Assembly: GCA_032207245.1 (NCBI GenBank)
Contig: CM063509.1
Span: 2,199,220 to 2,263,219, forward strand
Reading direction: 5' to 3'
Length of the DNA stretch: 64,000 nt
Origin: Pardosa pseudoannulata
Taxonomy: Eukaryota > Arthropoda > Arachnida > Araneae > Lycosidae
Shown here: piece after piece, positions 1 through 64,000 of the stretch
How positions within the stretch are numbered: the first letter of the stretch is position 1
Layout: every line of letters starts with the position of its first letter
Made by a program: the position numbers and the translations under genes
Notes under the pieces: generated by a model
Database searches by the model: none
Told to the model about the DNA's origin: nothing
The model's input: only the letters and a program-made list of their open reading frames with translations

Positions 1-1
1 A

Positions 2-196
2 GTTCTGTGTTTTATCCGAAAAAAAAAATTAACAAAGCCTGTTAATCGCATGCATAAAAATGAAAATGAAAGACCTGAAAGTAATATAGAGTGCAAAGAG
101 GACGACTGTCATTTGAAATTTCCAAATTTACCGAAATTACGAGAACATTTAGAAAGGGCTCAGAATTGGAAAGAATTTAGAATTTGTCAGAAATGA
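2..196 (+). CDS. Possible C2H2-like coding end, cut by the window edge
   Basis: The frame is open from base 2 to a TGA at 194-196 (64 codons). It contains ECKEDDCHLKFPNLPKLREH, which has C-x4-C and a His twelve residues after the second Cys, as in a C2H2 zinc finger. The last His of the motif is replaced by Gln (LERAQ). It could be the 3' exon of a zinc-finger gene or of a transposon protein starting left of the window. No splice acceptor can be checked. I do not recognise the gene. Confidence 0.3.
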   Translation, partial: VLCFIRKKKLTKPVNRMHKNENERPESNIECKEDDCHLKFPNLPKLREHLERAQNWKEFRICQK

Positions 197-366
197 ACAT
201 TTTCCACCAACACATAGTGCATTTTATTCTTTTGAAAATTGTATCCAAATTTGTCTACATGTAAATCTTTATTTAATATTTTTATTTAATATATTAATGT
301 ACTATGTATGAATTATATACATATATGCATGATTTTTTCATAATTTATGGAACGGTATGAATCTAT

Positions 367-402
<36 letters not shown>

Positions 403-491
403 TAAATCTGGGATTTTTAAAATATTTAGGTAGTTACCGATTATATCTACCCCTTAATTGGTAGCTAGCATATTTTGTATACATTCATATA

Positions 492-558
<67 letters not shown>

Positions 559-2193
559 CTGAAAAGTCTTGAGTTAAAATAATTTAATGAATGATCTTTC
601 ATTTGTAACTTAACTTTAATTAAATACCAGTAAGTCTTTAATTAAACATATACTCTCCCCCTCCCCTCCTTTTGAAAAAATAATTCTATGTACGATCCTG
701 TATCTTTCGAATTGTTGAAATAATATACAAATTCACGAAAAGCGTCTCCAAGATATTTCGCCAATTTTAGAAATCGCTGCCAATAAACCCACTTGAAAAA
801 ACCCAAGTAGGTTTTTTCAAAATTGGGTTCTCAAAATCTTTAATTAAAATTCCACATATTTAACTAATAATAAATATATTGAATTAAATCTATAATACAT
901 ATTCCATATTTGACAATGATCCTAGATTTTGTTTAATTTGAGGGGGTCTAAACTGCTAGAAAAAATAAAAACTTAATAACTTTTCAGAAAAAAAAAGTTA
1001 TCTGTATAACAAATACAATAAAATCTAAATTAAACAAAGTTAATAAGAATGTATGATGGAAAAAATAAGAATATTGAAGTATTACATGTGATAAAATTAA
1101 TTGGAAAATGGACAAGAAAAATTGGGAAGAAAATATGAATAACAACTGCAAATAAATAAACATGGGGATGATATGTATAATTAATTCTGCTACTTATCAT
1201 ATATAACTTACAAATTAACTAAAAAATATATCTTCTGAATGCTTTAATAACACATTACTGCTAATTAATATAGAGCAATAATTTAATATATTTTATTAAA
1301 AAGAAAAAATTTCAAATGCAACTATTTGAAAGCCCACTTTTAGTATAAAATAATCGCCATTCAAAACGAGTTTTTTGATGTTAGAAAAATTTTATAATAT
1401 GAAAAAAATTTATTTTAAGATTTCAAAATTTCCTTTAATTGAGACAAAAATTTCTTCTGCATAATTTAAAATTGATTTTTAAATTTTTCAATTTTAAGAA
1501 GTGGTTAACATTTTAAATTTATTTACAATTAATTATATATCCTGTCCTCTTACATAACAAAAAACCTGAATAGTTTTCAAATCCCCAAAAAAGCACTTAA
1601 AACCCATTAAAGTATAGTAAAAACCCTGATAAAACCCGAAAAAAGCTCAAAACCCCTGAAAAAAAAAACCCCAAAACCCTGAAAAAACCCGGGTTTTTGC
1701 CAACCCTGGTTTAGAATAAACCTTGTCTAGGCTCATTAATAAAACTATTTAGTATTGTTAGAGGAAGCAATAAATGAAACATAAAATTGTACACAAAGAA
1801 TGGAAAATCAAATAAAATGAAGTAAAATTGCCAGGAAAATAACTTTTGAAGTTTAGAAACTATTTTGTTAAATATCAAATTATCTTTTATTCTTAAAGAA
1901 TAAAACCTAAATAACTGAAAATAACCTCATATATATTATTTTTTATTGTATAATGAAAGATTAATTTTTTTTGGCCGAAACGGGTATTTTAATTTGATTT
2001 AAAATTTTATTTTCCATCATTCTTATTTCGAAAATTATATTGCTTACAATAGCAAAATTAACCTCCCATAAAATCCATTAATGCAGAACTTTTTTTTTTT
2101 TTTTTTTGGGGGGTGGGGGGTTTAGTGATTATGGGTGACATCGAGCCACGCTATGCCACTATGTGTATATTCCTTGGTTTTAATGCCGAACGA
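197..2193. other. AT-rich non-coding stretch
   Basis: Contains poly-T (371-401), a (TA)n run (about 498-555), a short inverted repeat built on AAACCCACTTG / CAAGTAGG near 787-830, and an A/C-rich degenerate stretch with repeated CCCTGAAAAAACCC at 1620-1710. No gene seen. Confidence 0.6.
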
Positions 2194-2358
2194 TGGCCGA
2201 ATGGTTAGGATGTTGACCTTCGGAACCGGAGTTCGTGGGTTCGAATCCCACTGTGGCATGGATGTTCGTAGCCGTTCGGAATCGGCTTTAAGCAGTAGGT
2301 CCCGGTCTCGATAGCCCTCGTGTTGCAAAAAGTAGATCGTAGCGCTCCAAAACCAAAC
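2194..2358 (+). mobile_element. tRNA-derived SINE copy 1
   Basis: Begins TGGCCGAATGGTTAGGATG (A-box-like) and has a perfect B box GGTTCGAATCC, followed by the family body (AGCCGTTCGGAATCGGC, TTTAAGCAGTAGGTCCCGG, AGCCCTCGTGTTGCAAAAAG) and ending CCAAAACCAAAC. Seven other copies or fragments occur in the window. Not a tRNA gene, because only the tRNA-like head is present. Confidence 0.85.
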
Positions 2359-3610
2359 CAAATCTGAACTTCTAATTCACTTGAGGGGGCTTACTTTTTC
2401 ATGTATTATCTGTTATTATAAAGTATATAGAATAAGAGAGTGTTTTTCCAATTTATGTACAATTCAGCAAATAAAGTATTAAGTTTTTCTCAAGCATTAA
2501 TAAATATCCATAGAGCTTCTAATAAAGTGAAGTTATACATTTTAAGGTAACATCTTCTATTTTAAAATAATTATATATCAGAGGGAAGTAGTACTAGTTT
2601 ACTTAGAAAGCTAAAATTTCTGGTACATTGAGCCTTCCTTAACATTTAAAGGATTTATCTTTCATTGTCTGATTTAGCTCATGAACCACTCTGTGCAAAA
2701 GTAAAATATTGCACTTTCATAGAAGTACAATGTAAAGATTCTAAAACAAAAGGTTGTTATCTTTTTACATAATTTAGTGAACATCCAAAATCAACAGTGC
2801 AGTTGTCACAATTATTTATAATTTTATTAATTTATTCTATTTAAAAAGTATAAGTATAATCCCGACAATTTTTTAAAACAGATTTTTAGTAACTCTTAAT
2901 TCTGAAACATCTAAATTGTTATTGAGTTCAAACTTAATTTCATTTTCTAATTTAGCAAGGTCTGATAATTTTGTGGGAGATATTGTACAAAAATGGTAAT
3001 TTGAAAAACTGTTTTCCCAGATACAACATGTACTGGAAGATTTCGTCAAGTTCTTAATAATCTTCGAAAAAGGAAGCAAAATTTGTTATTAATTTCATAA
3101 CTTCCAAAGGTGATAAATGTTTCTTCAAGTGTGACATACCACTGATTCTCACCACTAAACTTCTGGTTGTTTATATTCATTTCTTAAAAGGGTTTCTAAA
3201 TGTTCGTAGTCAGTCAAAATTACTGAATTACTTTCTTGAAAGAAATAGGGTTATCAGTACACAAAATTAAATTGTTTTATGGTTTTTTGTACTTGCAATT
3301 TGTTTCATTTTGTTTTGTCAATTTTGTGCCTCGATTTGTTTTTTTCATGCGCGCTGGAAGTAGAAGTCAGATTTTGATTTTAAAATAAGAATCGAGCTTA
3401 TCCATTATTAAAATTTATACATTTTGAACCATACAAGCATTTCATAGTAAAAATTTCATTCTAATTTGAGTAAATATTTAACGATTGAAAAGCTTGTTCA
3501 AAACCAGGGGCATCCAATAGTGTTCGATTCGGAACGCAATGAGTACAAACCGAAGGGAGGCCAGTCAGTGTTTCCAAATCAGAATGATTTGGATATAGAG
3601 ACCCACATAG
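2359..3610. other. Non-coding stretch, nothing recognised
   Basis: AT-rich sequence with no long open frame, RNA gene or repeat end that I can identify. Confidence 0.5.
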
Positions 3611-3703
3611 AATCCCACTATGGCATGGATGTTCGTAGCCGTACGGAATCGGCTTTAAGCAGTAGGTCCCGGTCTCATTAACCCTCGTGTTCCAAAACCA
3701 AAA
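3611..3703 (+). mobile_element. SINE copy 2, 5' truncated
   Basis: Matches the body of the SINE from AATCCCACTATGGCATGG to CCAAAACCAAAA. The A box and most of the B box are missing or replaced by unrelated sequence. Confidence 0.8.
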
Positions 3704-4290
3704 CACCTTGGTTTTAATAAAAACACCAAATTATGAAAAAGCAATTTATTTTGTTATGACAATCGATCGCCTGTAATGCTATGAATTAAAATAATTTTTA
3801 TGATTTTCAGGAAAAAAAAAAAACGTTTTTAAGATATCTTTAATTGTGTGAGGATTTGATTACCGTCAGGATTTTATGAATTGAACATTTCTTTAAGAGT
3901 TTTTATACGCATTTATAATCTTTCAATGAGTTTTTCTTAAAAACGTGGAATTGACGGATTCGTGTTCCTTTTTCGACCAATCATAATGACGTCAAGATTT
4001 TAGGATGCATCCATCATTTTAACGCGGGAATTTAAACATATCTTTAAAACTTTTTCTGACAAAATAAAATTATCCCTAAATCTGAAATTTTTAAAGTGTC
4101 GTTCAGTTAAAAAATTCTACAAAGTCAATTTTTTAATTATTAAACGCTAGAGGAGTACCAAACATACATTACTGTGGACTATCGAACGGTTTCTGTACCT
4201 AAAGACTTTCTGTTCGGTCATTTCCATTCCTGCTTTGATGCTGCAGAAATGAAACATTCGCTTGCCTCTGAAATTGGGGGCTTGAGTGTC

Positions 4291-4294
<4 letters not shown>

Positions 4295-4333
<39 letters not shown>

Positions 4334-4372
4334 TATACATATATATACATAATATATACATATATACATATA
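4295..4372. repeat. (TA)n / (TATACA)n microsatellite
   Basis: Alternating TA run grading into TATACA units. Open frames across it give only Tyr-Ile repeats and are not genes. Confidence 0.95.
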
Positions 4373-4680
4373 TGACAGGCTCCCACTAAATGACACTAGA
4401 GTCCTGAATACATACATTTTCATAGCTTTATTCAAATCTCAGAACACACAACTCGTCAATCATCTTCAATGGCGTCGCACATTGGCGCCCAACTTTTAAC
4501 AAAGGTAAGCTTAGCTGCCACGGGTAGCCACAGCTCTGTCTGCGGAATGCGCACACTACTCTCTGCCCAGATCACTGCGTGTGAGCCGTATTTATGTGGC
4601 TAACTCCTCACGCCGCGTAACTGTCAGTAAAGAATCCCTAATTAAAAATCTTTTAAAATTAATCTACAATTTATATCCTG

Positions 4681-4683
<3 letters not shown>
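4373..4683 (-). mobile_element. Probable solo LTR
   Basis: Read on the minus strand it starts TGTCAGGATATAAATTG and ends GGGAGCCTGTCA, so it has TG...CA ends inside a 6-bp inverted repeat (TGTCAG/CTGACA). Internally there is a TATA-like CATAAATACGG and, further on, AATAAAGC. It lies between two TA-rich microsatellites, so a target-site duplication cannot be read with certainty. Clearly more GC-rich than its surroundings. Confidence 0.55.
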
Positions 4684-4689
<6 letters not shown>

Positions 4690-4761
<72 letters not shown>

Positions 4762-4785
4762 TATATATATATATATATATATATC
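4690..4785. repeat. (TA)n microsatellite
   Basis: About 95 bp of nearly pure TA repeat. Confidence 0.97.
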
Positions 4786-5861
4786 AGAATTACTACCTCC
4801 AAAAGAAATGTCCCAGTTCCGAACGAACGAAGGTCGAGGAATAGGATTTCGACGAAAGGGCAGGTTCGCTCATGCCTCCCAGACATAGCCGAACCACTTT
4901 TTGTCTCATGCGAACAACCTCAAAAGATTATGGTTTCTAGAAAAAAAAAAAAATTATGGATTCTAGATCCTAAAATTATGCTACTGATATAAAAATTGTG
5001 GTACATTTTTGTAATAATAATAATCTAAAATAGTGTCAATAGATGACTCTTGTACAAAATAGTTTTCTCCGTAAAACCGCCCACTTTTTTTAGATCCACA
5101 AAATTCAAATTTTCGCTGGAGTATCTTTTCTCAAAATTATATGTTTTTATCCAAAATTCTTTTTACAAGAAATATGTTAATACTTTTATACGGTTTACTA
5201 AATATTTTTCTAGCCTTTCTTATTTTGCATTAAATGAAGCACTAGACGGGATTTCGCGCGTTAATCAACACAATCTAAGTTGTGTAAAAAACATACAGAC
5301 AGCCAAATTTTTACCGTTCAAAATTTCAGTTAAAATTGCATAATTTTAGTTGCAAGTTTTAGGATAATTAATATTCCAATTACTTAAATTAGAAACTATT
5401 AAACTAGTAAATTAGTAAACTAGTTATAGTTAAATGAAATAATTTAAATATATCTAGTACGTAATTTTGTAGAAAAATGATTGCCACAGCACTAAAAAAA
5501 AACTCTTGCAGAATTAGTTTTTTTTTTTCTTCCGGTTACAGTTACATTATTTTGCTTTTAATTCTGGTCCGTCTATCTACTATTTTATCATACAAAATAG
5601 GAAATGATGGTTACAGTTTTTCGGATTTATGTTCCATAATTTTGAGATTGTTTTTCATCGTACAGAATCGTAAGTTATGGAACATATAAGATAATTATCG
5701 TCTGTTTTGGCGGGAATAAAATCATTGGATTAGACATTTGGGAAATATGTTTTGTTTTTGTACGTCGACTACATTCAGATGAGCCCGGAAATGAAACAGC
5801 GTTACAAAAGCGCAAAGCAACCAAAAGTACACTTTAATTAATATAATCATCCCAATAACAG
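4786..5861. other. Non-coding stretch before the assembly gap
   Basis: AT-rich. Open frames at 5050-5343 and 5477-5689 show no family features and have the composition of the surrounding DNA, so I do not call them genes. Confidence 0.5.
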
Positions 5862-5961
5862 NNNNNNNNNNNNNNNNNNNNNNNNNNNNNNNNNNNNNNN
5901 NNNNNNNNNNNNNNNNNNNNNNNNNNNNNNNNNNNNNNNNNNNNNNNNNNNNNNNNNNNNN
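5862..5961. other. Assembly gap of 100 N
   Basis: One hundred consecutive N, the usual placeholder for a gap of unknown size in a scaffold. Confidence 0.99.
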
Positions 5962-6085
5962 TATATTAAAATTCTTATATGCCCATCTACAGTCCCTTAG
6001 GGAGTCGTATATATATATATTGAATTGTGTATATGTCCATCTACAGTCCCTTAGGTGGTTGTATATATATATATATATAATTAAA
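5962..6085. repeat. Tandem repeat with a ~60-bp unit at the gap edge
   Basis: Two units of the form ATGYCCATCTACAGTCCCTTAG followed by GGNGTNGT-like bases and (TA)n. The array runs straight into the N gap, so its true length is probably longer than shown. Confidence 0.75.
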
Positions 6086-8087
6086 TTTTGTATAAGTTAT
6101 AACGTCACAGCTCAAAAATAGGCAACTTGGTAGCGTTATCGCCGAGCAGGGTTCTTCACAGGCCTCATGAGGATGACACAAGCGAGGTGGAGATCAAAGA
6201 AGATCTCGTATATACAGATATTTACATCAATTACATCCTCGGCGCGCTCATTCATCCTCGCCCGCTGGACAACAACTCCCCGCGTCTTTTTCCACACCAA
6301 AAAACGCTTGGCCCTCGTAACGTCACTCGAAAACCCCACACCCCTCTCTCTGACTTTCCAGAGGAGAGGTTAGGGAGGTGAGAATGGAGGCACGGGGACC
6401 CCCGCCCCCAGATAGCAAGAATACGTTCGACTGACGTCAGAGCGAGCCGTAATACACAAACAAATACAAATAGAAATAAATTTCCAGTAGCGTGATGCTA
6501 CAATGTCAATAGTAAAGCTATTTTATTAAATATACAAATTTTGCTTTAAAAAACTGATTATTTTAGGAATTGTAACGCAACATATATACGTAGTTCATAA
6601 ATTTGGTACTTAAATTGTATTCCATTTGTCTATACACGTAGCATTTTCAGATTCATCTTGGTTGCGTTCAAATCTGTTTTACTCTGTTATGTTAGAACTT
6701 AGTACTACACTATACTGTAATATTTTAAATGTAAGAGAAGTTTATTTACTGCGGTATTTCTTCGATGAAATGTTGAAATAAAATTGTTTTAAAAAAAGAT
6801 TTCTATACCATAAATAAAAATTTCTTCCTAGGGATTAACTCTAATTACACAATAATTTACAAGGAATAATAATGCATATTATGATGGATTTGAATATATA
6901 CTTATTTATTTAGGTATATTTTCTTTTATTCTGTGAAGTTTTAACAGTTTTAAGAATGTAAAGTGACAGATAGAACAAATTAGACTGTTTCTAAGTTTCT
7001 TGAAGGAACAAGAGTAAATGCTAAATTTTATGCACTTTTGTTACCAGATTGCGGACATTATGAGAGCAAATGATCAAGCTGGCGTGAAAGTGACGTCACA
7101 ACGAACGTTCGACTCGACTCGCAACGTCCAAAGTAAGCCCCTAGATGGTGTCAATTCACCGAAAACAAAACTAACTAAATAGAATAAAAGGTAGTTTTCG
7201 TACCTTTTATTGTTGATCTCTCCGGGGGGACCTTGTCGATTCAAACAGCTGCAAAAGTCGTTCGTGACTCTTGTCGGAGTGAATATGGTAGGGCCCATGG
7301 TATGAAATAGTCGCTTGGCCGACATAATCCAGGCGTGCGACAGTGATTCTGAAGATCGTCATTTTCGTCCGTGACTCTTGTCGGAGTGAATATGGTAGGG
7401 CCCTTAATGGGATTGGCTAATTTCTGTATGAGAAAAAATGTAATGAGTTGAAAGAGGGAGAAAGTTTAGCCTTTTCGTTAAGAGGTGTTTCTCCATATTT
7501 GTGTCCGGGAGTTTTGAAAGTGTATGTTTGTAAACAAATACGAGTGCTGACGGAAACTTAACTTTTCGTTGGCAAAACATTGCTTCTTTTCATTGTATTT
7601 TATGAGCTTCAATATGGATCATGTATACAATAAAACTAAATTTTATTTAAGAGAAGAAGAAGGAAACATCAGAAACTGGACAAGTAATTCAAAATAGATT
7701 TTTAGCACTTACAAAAGTATTTATTCTTTTTTAAAAATTAAACACTTTACACAGTACTATTAAGTATCATAATCAAAGTATAACCACTTTGATTATGTTA
7801 ATGGGCCCAATAAACTATAGAGCAATTTCGTGCAACGTCACGAACCATTATAATGCCCTTCCCATTCATTTTCATGTTTACAACAGCCAATAGACAAACA
7901 ATAAACTGCCCTTTCTTTTGAAACTAAAGCCTGAATTGTCATTAGTTGAGATGTGCCATGCTGCGTGAAATCTCCCTATATAACATAAATAAGAATCTAA
8001 TAAAAATGTGCAAAACCGGACCATTTTAAAATTTAGGATTATTTTACATATTTGATAGTTATTACTAAAACTAGTGTCATCAAACTG
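6086..8087. other. Upstream region with two CpG-richer islands and a 34-bp direct repeat
   Basis: About 6090-6470 and 7060-7420 are visibly richer in G, C and CpG than anything nearby and contain TGACGTCA-like strings (TGACGTCAG near 6433, GTGACGTCAC near 7090). A perfect 34-bp repeat occurs at 7263-7296 and 7370-7403. These islands could be promoter sequence for CTR9 or a divergent transcript, or old LTR/transposon sequence. I see no gene in them. Confidence 0.4.
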
Positions 8088-8419
8088 TATAAAAGTGTTA
8101 TCACTTCACGAGAAGGTGGTTCTAATAACTGAATAAGAAAGAAAACGGTTTTTTATCACACAAATTAGACAGAAGTATTTAAATTTTACTGATCAGTTAC
8201 ATTAAAATCAGAATAACAATATTAATTCTGGAGTAAGATCATATCGTTGTCAGACGGTAATTACCAAATAGCTTCACAAGTATTATCTCCTTGGTGAGAC
8301 AGCAAATGGCAACATTCTATGCCAACATACGGCTCTACTAAATGAATGTTATGTTGTCAATAGTTATTAAAGTTTTTACATTATAGTTTATTGTTGTTCT
8401 GTTAGCTCATAATCCCATT
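8088..8419 (+). promoter_or_regulatory. Region immediately upstream of CTR9 exon 1
   Basis: Contains the 5' UTR and perhaps the promoter. A TATAAAAG string at 8088-8095 is the only core-promoter-like motif I see, and in DNA this AT-rich it may be chance. The transcription start cannot be fixed from sequence. Confidence 0.25.
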
Positions 8420-62773
<54,354 letters not shown>

Positions 62774-63364
62774 AATTTTAATGCAGATCGCAAATAACCA
62801 TATTAAATTCAAATAAAAAGATGCATTTTAAAAATTCTAGATTTTAACATCTTTTTTATTTAAATATGCGTTCAAATAATTTATTTATCATTGTTTCTGT
62901 ACTAATTAATGTATATTTTTAGACTATATTCTTGCTGTTGTTAAATATAAAATTCTGTTTTAAGTCTATCCAAATTGTCACTTTGTTAAATTACATTTTT
63001 ATTTTAAAGAAAATGTTATCATTAAGTAAAAGAGTTTAAATTTAATTTTTTCAACACTAAAAGATATACTTTTTTTCCATATACCTTTCATTTCTGTGAA
63101 TCACATGAAATTAAAGTGGAAATTTAATCCGCGGATTGTACGATATTTTCCTCTGAAAAATATCGTGAAATTCATACCTGTGGATTATAGTTAAATTCTT
63201 CTGTATGAAACACAGTTTTGGCTTGAAAATACTGCCACTTGGCATTACAACTTAAATACTCCCCCCCCCCTCCCCAGCAAGCAGCAATTTTCGCTCTATA
63301 CACCACCCTTTCAAAAGAAAATAAAATGTATGCTTTCAAAATTGCGGGTCCTAGGACCCGTAAG

Positions 63365-63411
<47 letters not shown>

Positions 63412-64000
63412 ATTTTTTGAATTCCCATCAAAATTCAAATTTATATAATAAATATTTTATTGTAGTTAATATATAAAACAGAAACAAAATTAATGATTGA
63501 TTTAATAATAAACCAATAAAGAAACAATCAGAATCCCATGTCAATGTATAACAAAAGTGTTATATGTAAGGGTCACAGGATTCCTTATTTTCTTAATTTT
63601 TTAAAAAATGCATGGTTTTTAACAGACCTCTATAATCTGGAAGCACTGCAGACCCAACCATTTCGGATTTTCGAAGTTCAACTGTAGTTATACATTGATT
63701 GATAATCTTTCAGCCACCAAGATGCTGTGCTCCTTCTTGCCTCACACTAATATCGGCCTTGTTTATAACAGTAGAAATAATTTTTGAATCTCTCTTAGTA
63801 GCCATAATAGGTGCATTGTTGTCATCAATTTATAAGACCTAGTGTATGTTTAATTTATCGAGTTTAAGATTTTTCCGATTAGCAAATTCTAACAATTCTT
63901 GAGTTTTGTGAGATTTTAAGTTTTTTCATTTCTCTCTAAAACACTTAAAGTCCTCAAAATTGTTATTACTATCATCAGTGAAACTGAGTAATGGCAACAA
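62774..64000. other. CTR9 3' UTR and downstream flank
   Basis: Contains the AATAAA at 62812, poly-C near 63260, and a (TA)n run at 63371-63404. TTCGAAGTTCAACTG|TA at about 63673-63689 resembles one end of a pogo/Tigger element, but no partner end was found. No gene seen. Confidence 0.5.
62812..62817 (+). promoter_or_regulatory. Polyadenylation signal of CTR9
   Basis: AATAAA about 40 nt after the stop codon and within the expected distance of a short 3' UTR. Other AATAAA-like strings occur in this AT-rich sequence, so the cleavage site is inferred. Confidence 0.6.

Noticed and set aside
2194..2270. Possible tRNA gene from the A box and perfect B box
   Set aside because: The block recurs with a common non-tRNA body and tail in eight places, and no full acceptor stem is visible, so it is the head of a SINE.
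2122..2361. 79-codon minus-strand frame (and similar frames at 3461-3706, 32834-33025, 35682-36116, 52286-52501) with shared peptides such as MPQWDSNPRT
   Set aside because: They are antisense readings of the SINE copies, which explains their similarity to each other.
4147..4435. Open frames on both strands made of Tyr-Ile repeats (also at 4671-4886, 12919-13104, 22281-22466, 34213-34455, 41319-41522)
   Set aside because: They are translations of (TA)n microsatellites.
63600..64000. Possible Tigger end and minus-strand coding at the right edge
   Set aside because: Only one end (GAAGTTCAACTG next to TA) is visible, and the frames around it contain stops. Not supportable without sequence beyond 64000.

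Overview
The window is eukaryotic, AT-rich and packed with transposons. It is dominated by one gene on the + strand: CTR9, the TPR scaffold subunit of the Paf1 complex that accompanies RNA polymerase II. I could trace 28 coding exons from an ATG at 8420 to a stop at 62771-62773. They join in frame into about 1,179 codons, close to the length of the human protein (about 1,173 residues), and the TPR part aligns with human CTR9 exon by exon. About 3.5 kb of coding sequence is spread over 54 kb. Long AT-rich introns, LINE, hAT, Tc1, Helitron and Ty3/Gypsy relics and a tRNA-derived SINE point to an arthropod. The SINE style and the CCAACCAACCAAAC tail of the LINE make a chelicerate such as a spider plausible, but this is a guess.

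Layout. Positions 1-196 may be the end of a C2H2-like coding segment cut by the window edge. From 197 to 8419 there is no convincing gene. That stretch holds SINE copies, (TA)n runs, a probable solo LTR (4373-4683), a 100-N assembly gap (5862-5961) next to a tandem repeat, and two CpG-richer islands (about 6090-6470 and 7060-7420). CTR9 exons 1-18 (8420-41209) encode the N-terminus, the TPR superhelix and the following charged helix. Exons 19-21 (45256-49260) encode Lys/Arg- and Ser/Asp-rich tail segments. Exons 22-27 (53514-62108) are six very small exons whose lengths are all multiples of three, all flanked by phase-1 introns, each encoding a version of one acidic Ser-rich unit. Exon 28 ends the protein, and an AATAAA lies at 62812. 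Downstream to 64000 I see only AT-rich sequence and possible transposon debris.

The introns are a transposon record. Elements with exact or near-exact ends and target-site duplications include four hAT copies (8-bp duplications), a TIR family with 5-bp duplications (two copies), three Helitrons sharing a tRNA-like internal module, two ~900-bp TTAA-flanked elements in opposite orientation in intron 18, two short TTAA MITEs, a Tc1/mariner carrying a nested solo LTR, a second nested solo LTR, a 5'-truncated RNase H-bearing LINE and a Gypsy integrase/3'-LTR fragment. None has an intact transposase or polymerase. The strongest biological lead is the symmetric mini-exon array in the CTR9 tail, which could vary the tail in modules by exon skipping without breaking the frame.
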